A DNA stretch of 62,896 nucleotides from an uncultured Ruminococcus sp. (GTDB lineage Bacteria > Bacillota > Clostridia > Oscillospirales > Ruminococcaceae): the NCBI GenBank assembly GCA_902786975.1, contig CADAES010000016.1, positions 1 through 62,896 of the forward strand, in the 5' to 3' direction. Below, piece by piece: positions 62,598-62,896 of the stretch. Position numbers and translations under genes: made by a program. Numbering within the stretch: the first letter of the stretch is position 1; each line of letters begins with the position of its first letter. Below the pieces are notes generated by a model that was not told where the DNA came from, did not search any database, and worked only from the letters and a program-made list of their open reading frames with translations.

Positions 62598-62682
62598 GTA
62601 AGTAGTTTGTAATAGGCGATATGTTATTATATGATCACAGAAGAAAAACAACAAACAACTTAAACGAAAGGAGGAAAAAACT
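62598..62682 (+). promoter_or_regulatory. Duplicated promoter and T-poor leader, copy 2
   Basis: GTAAGTAGTTTGTAATAGGC, then GATATGTTATTATATGATCA and CAGAAGA, then AAAACAACAAACAAC and AAAGGAGG before the ATG at 62683. Confidence 0.65.
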
Positions 62683-62769
62683 ATGATCATCACATTTTGT
62701 TATGTAATGCTCGGTGTAAGCACAACAGCATATATCGTGGGAGGCATCCTCTCGACGATCTTCGGATAA
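62683..62769 (+). CDS. 28-residue single-span membrane peptide
   Basis: ATG seven bases after a strong AAAGGAGG; 28 codons to TAA. The product begins MIITFCYVMLGVSTTAYIVG and continues GILSTIFG, hydrophobic throughout. It is too small for family assignment. The ribosome site, dedicated leader and a second such gene 46 bases downstream support it as real. Candidate roles are a membrane regulatory peptide, toxin or subunit; none is shown. Confidence 0.6.
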   Translation: MIITFCYVMLGVSTTAYIVGGILSTIFG

Positions 62770-62815
62770 TAAACGACACTAACGATAACCAAGCTTGAAT
62801 GAAAGGAGAAAAAAT

Positions 62816-62896
62816 ATGTTTGCAGGACTTTGTATAGGATTCTTCGTAGTTGGTGAAGTTATCATCAATCTTCCGTGGATAATCAAGATATTCTCA
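62816..62896 (+). CDS. Small membrane peptide, 3' end outside the window
   Basis: ATG seven bases after AAAGGAG (GAATGAAAGGAGAAAAAAT), an initiation region almost the same as GAATGAAAGGAGAAAAATAA near 393-412. The open frame reads MFAGLCIGFFVVGEVIINLP and on to the window end (27 codons, no stop). One membrane span is predicted. Same arrangement as the preceding tiny gene, probably the same transcript. Confidence 0.55.
   Translation, partial: MFAGLCIGFFVVGEVIINLPWIIKIFS

Overview
The window looks like chromosomal DNA of an anaerobic, Gram-positive member of the Clostridia, most likely a Ruminococcus-type Oscillospiraceae. This is an inference from gene content: a spore germination protease (gpr), energy-coupling-factor transporters, lipoboxes and strong AGGAGG ribosome sites, many TTG starts, NusG-II/Gx and DUF3343/desulfurase pairs, and an F-type ATP synthase whose c subunit carries a sodium-type motif. 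Apart from one MITE-like insertion there is no phage, plasmid, insertion sequence or CRISPR array.

Layout. 1-216: end of an rRNA operon (5S, tRNA-Asn, terminator). 300-620: a T-poor leader and a possible 25-residue hydrophobic peptide gene. 650-6530, minus strand: thiamine operon behind a TPP riboswitch (thiW, thiM, unknown, thiE, thiD, thiC). This set makes the pyrimidine de novo but salvages the thiazole. 6.7-14 kb: nadE, a metalloprotease-like lipoprotein, a polar amino-acid ABC pair, rpsT, gpr and an HtrA protease. 14-19 kb: cysteine desulfurase-like protein plus DUF3343, two type IV pilin-like genes with similar promoters and leaders, an unknown helical protein, and cysK with a MITE-like insertion in its leader. 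19.7-24.2 kb: walJ, rlmH, murA, NusG-II/Gx pair. 24.5-28.7 kb: ruvC, ruvA and ruvB interleaved with other genes. 28.9-37.7 kb: a phosphoglucosamine mutase homologue lacking its catalytic serine, an rRNA-methyltransferase-like protein, ecfA1-ecfA2-ecfT-truA, a DUF5711-like protein and CvpA. 38-44.7 kb: two Clp ATPases flanking a 41-residue cysteine-rich peptide and two tandem unknown paralogues. 44.8-51.8 kb: degV, lepA, two small membrane proteins, hemW, unknowns. 52-59.3 kb: atp operon (I-B-E-F-H-A-G-unknown-D-C). 59.4 kb to the end: lipoprotein, Na/Pi cotransporter, a secreted protein and two tiny membrane-peptide genes behind a duplicated promoter/leader.

The most unusual content is between genes. 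(1) A family of 180-490 bp repeats (2.9, 19.2 and 37.8 kb; fragments at 10.8 and 45.8 kb) has conserved flanks around a long perfect palindrome whose sequence differs in every copy. (2) Heptanucleotide tandem repeats of two kinds, NNGAATA and TAAGANN, are capped by small hairpins. Four of the first kind begin directly at the stop codon of the gene before them, and some repeats supply the ends of reading frames. (3) T-poor leaders precede tiny membrane-peptide genes. Among proteins, the leading points are the two-carboxylate c subunit of the ATP synthase and the degenerate GlmM homologue.
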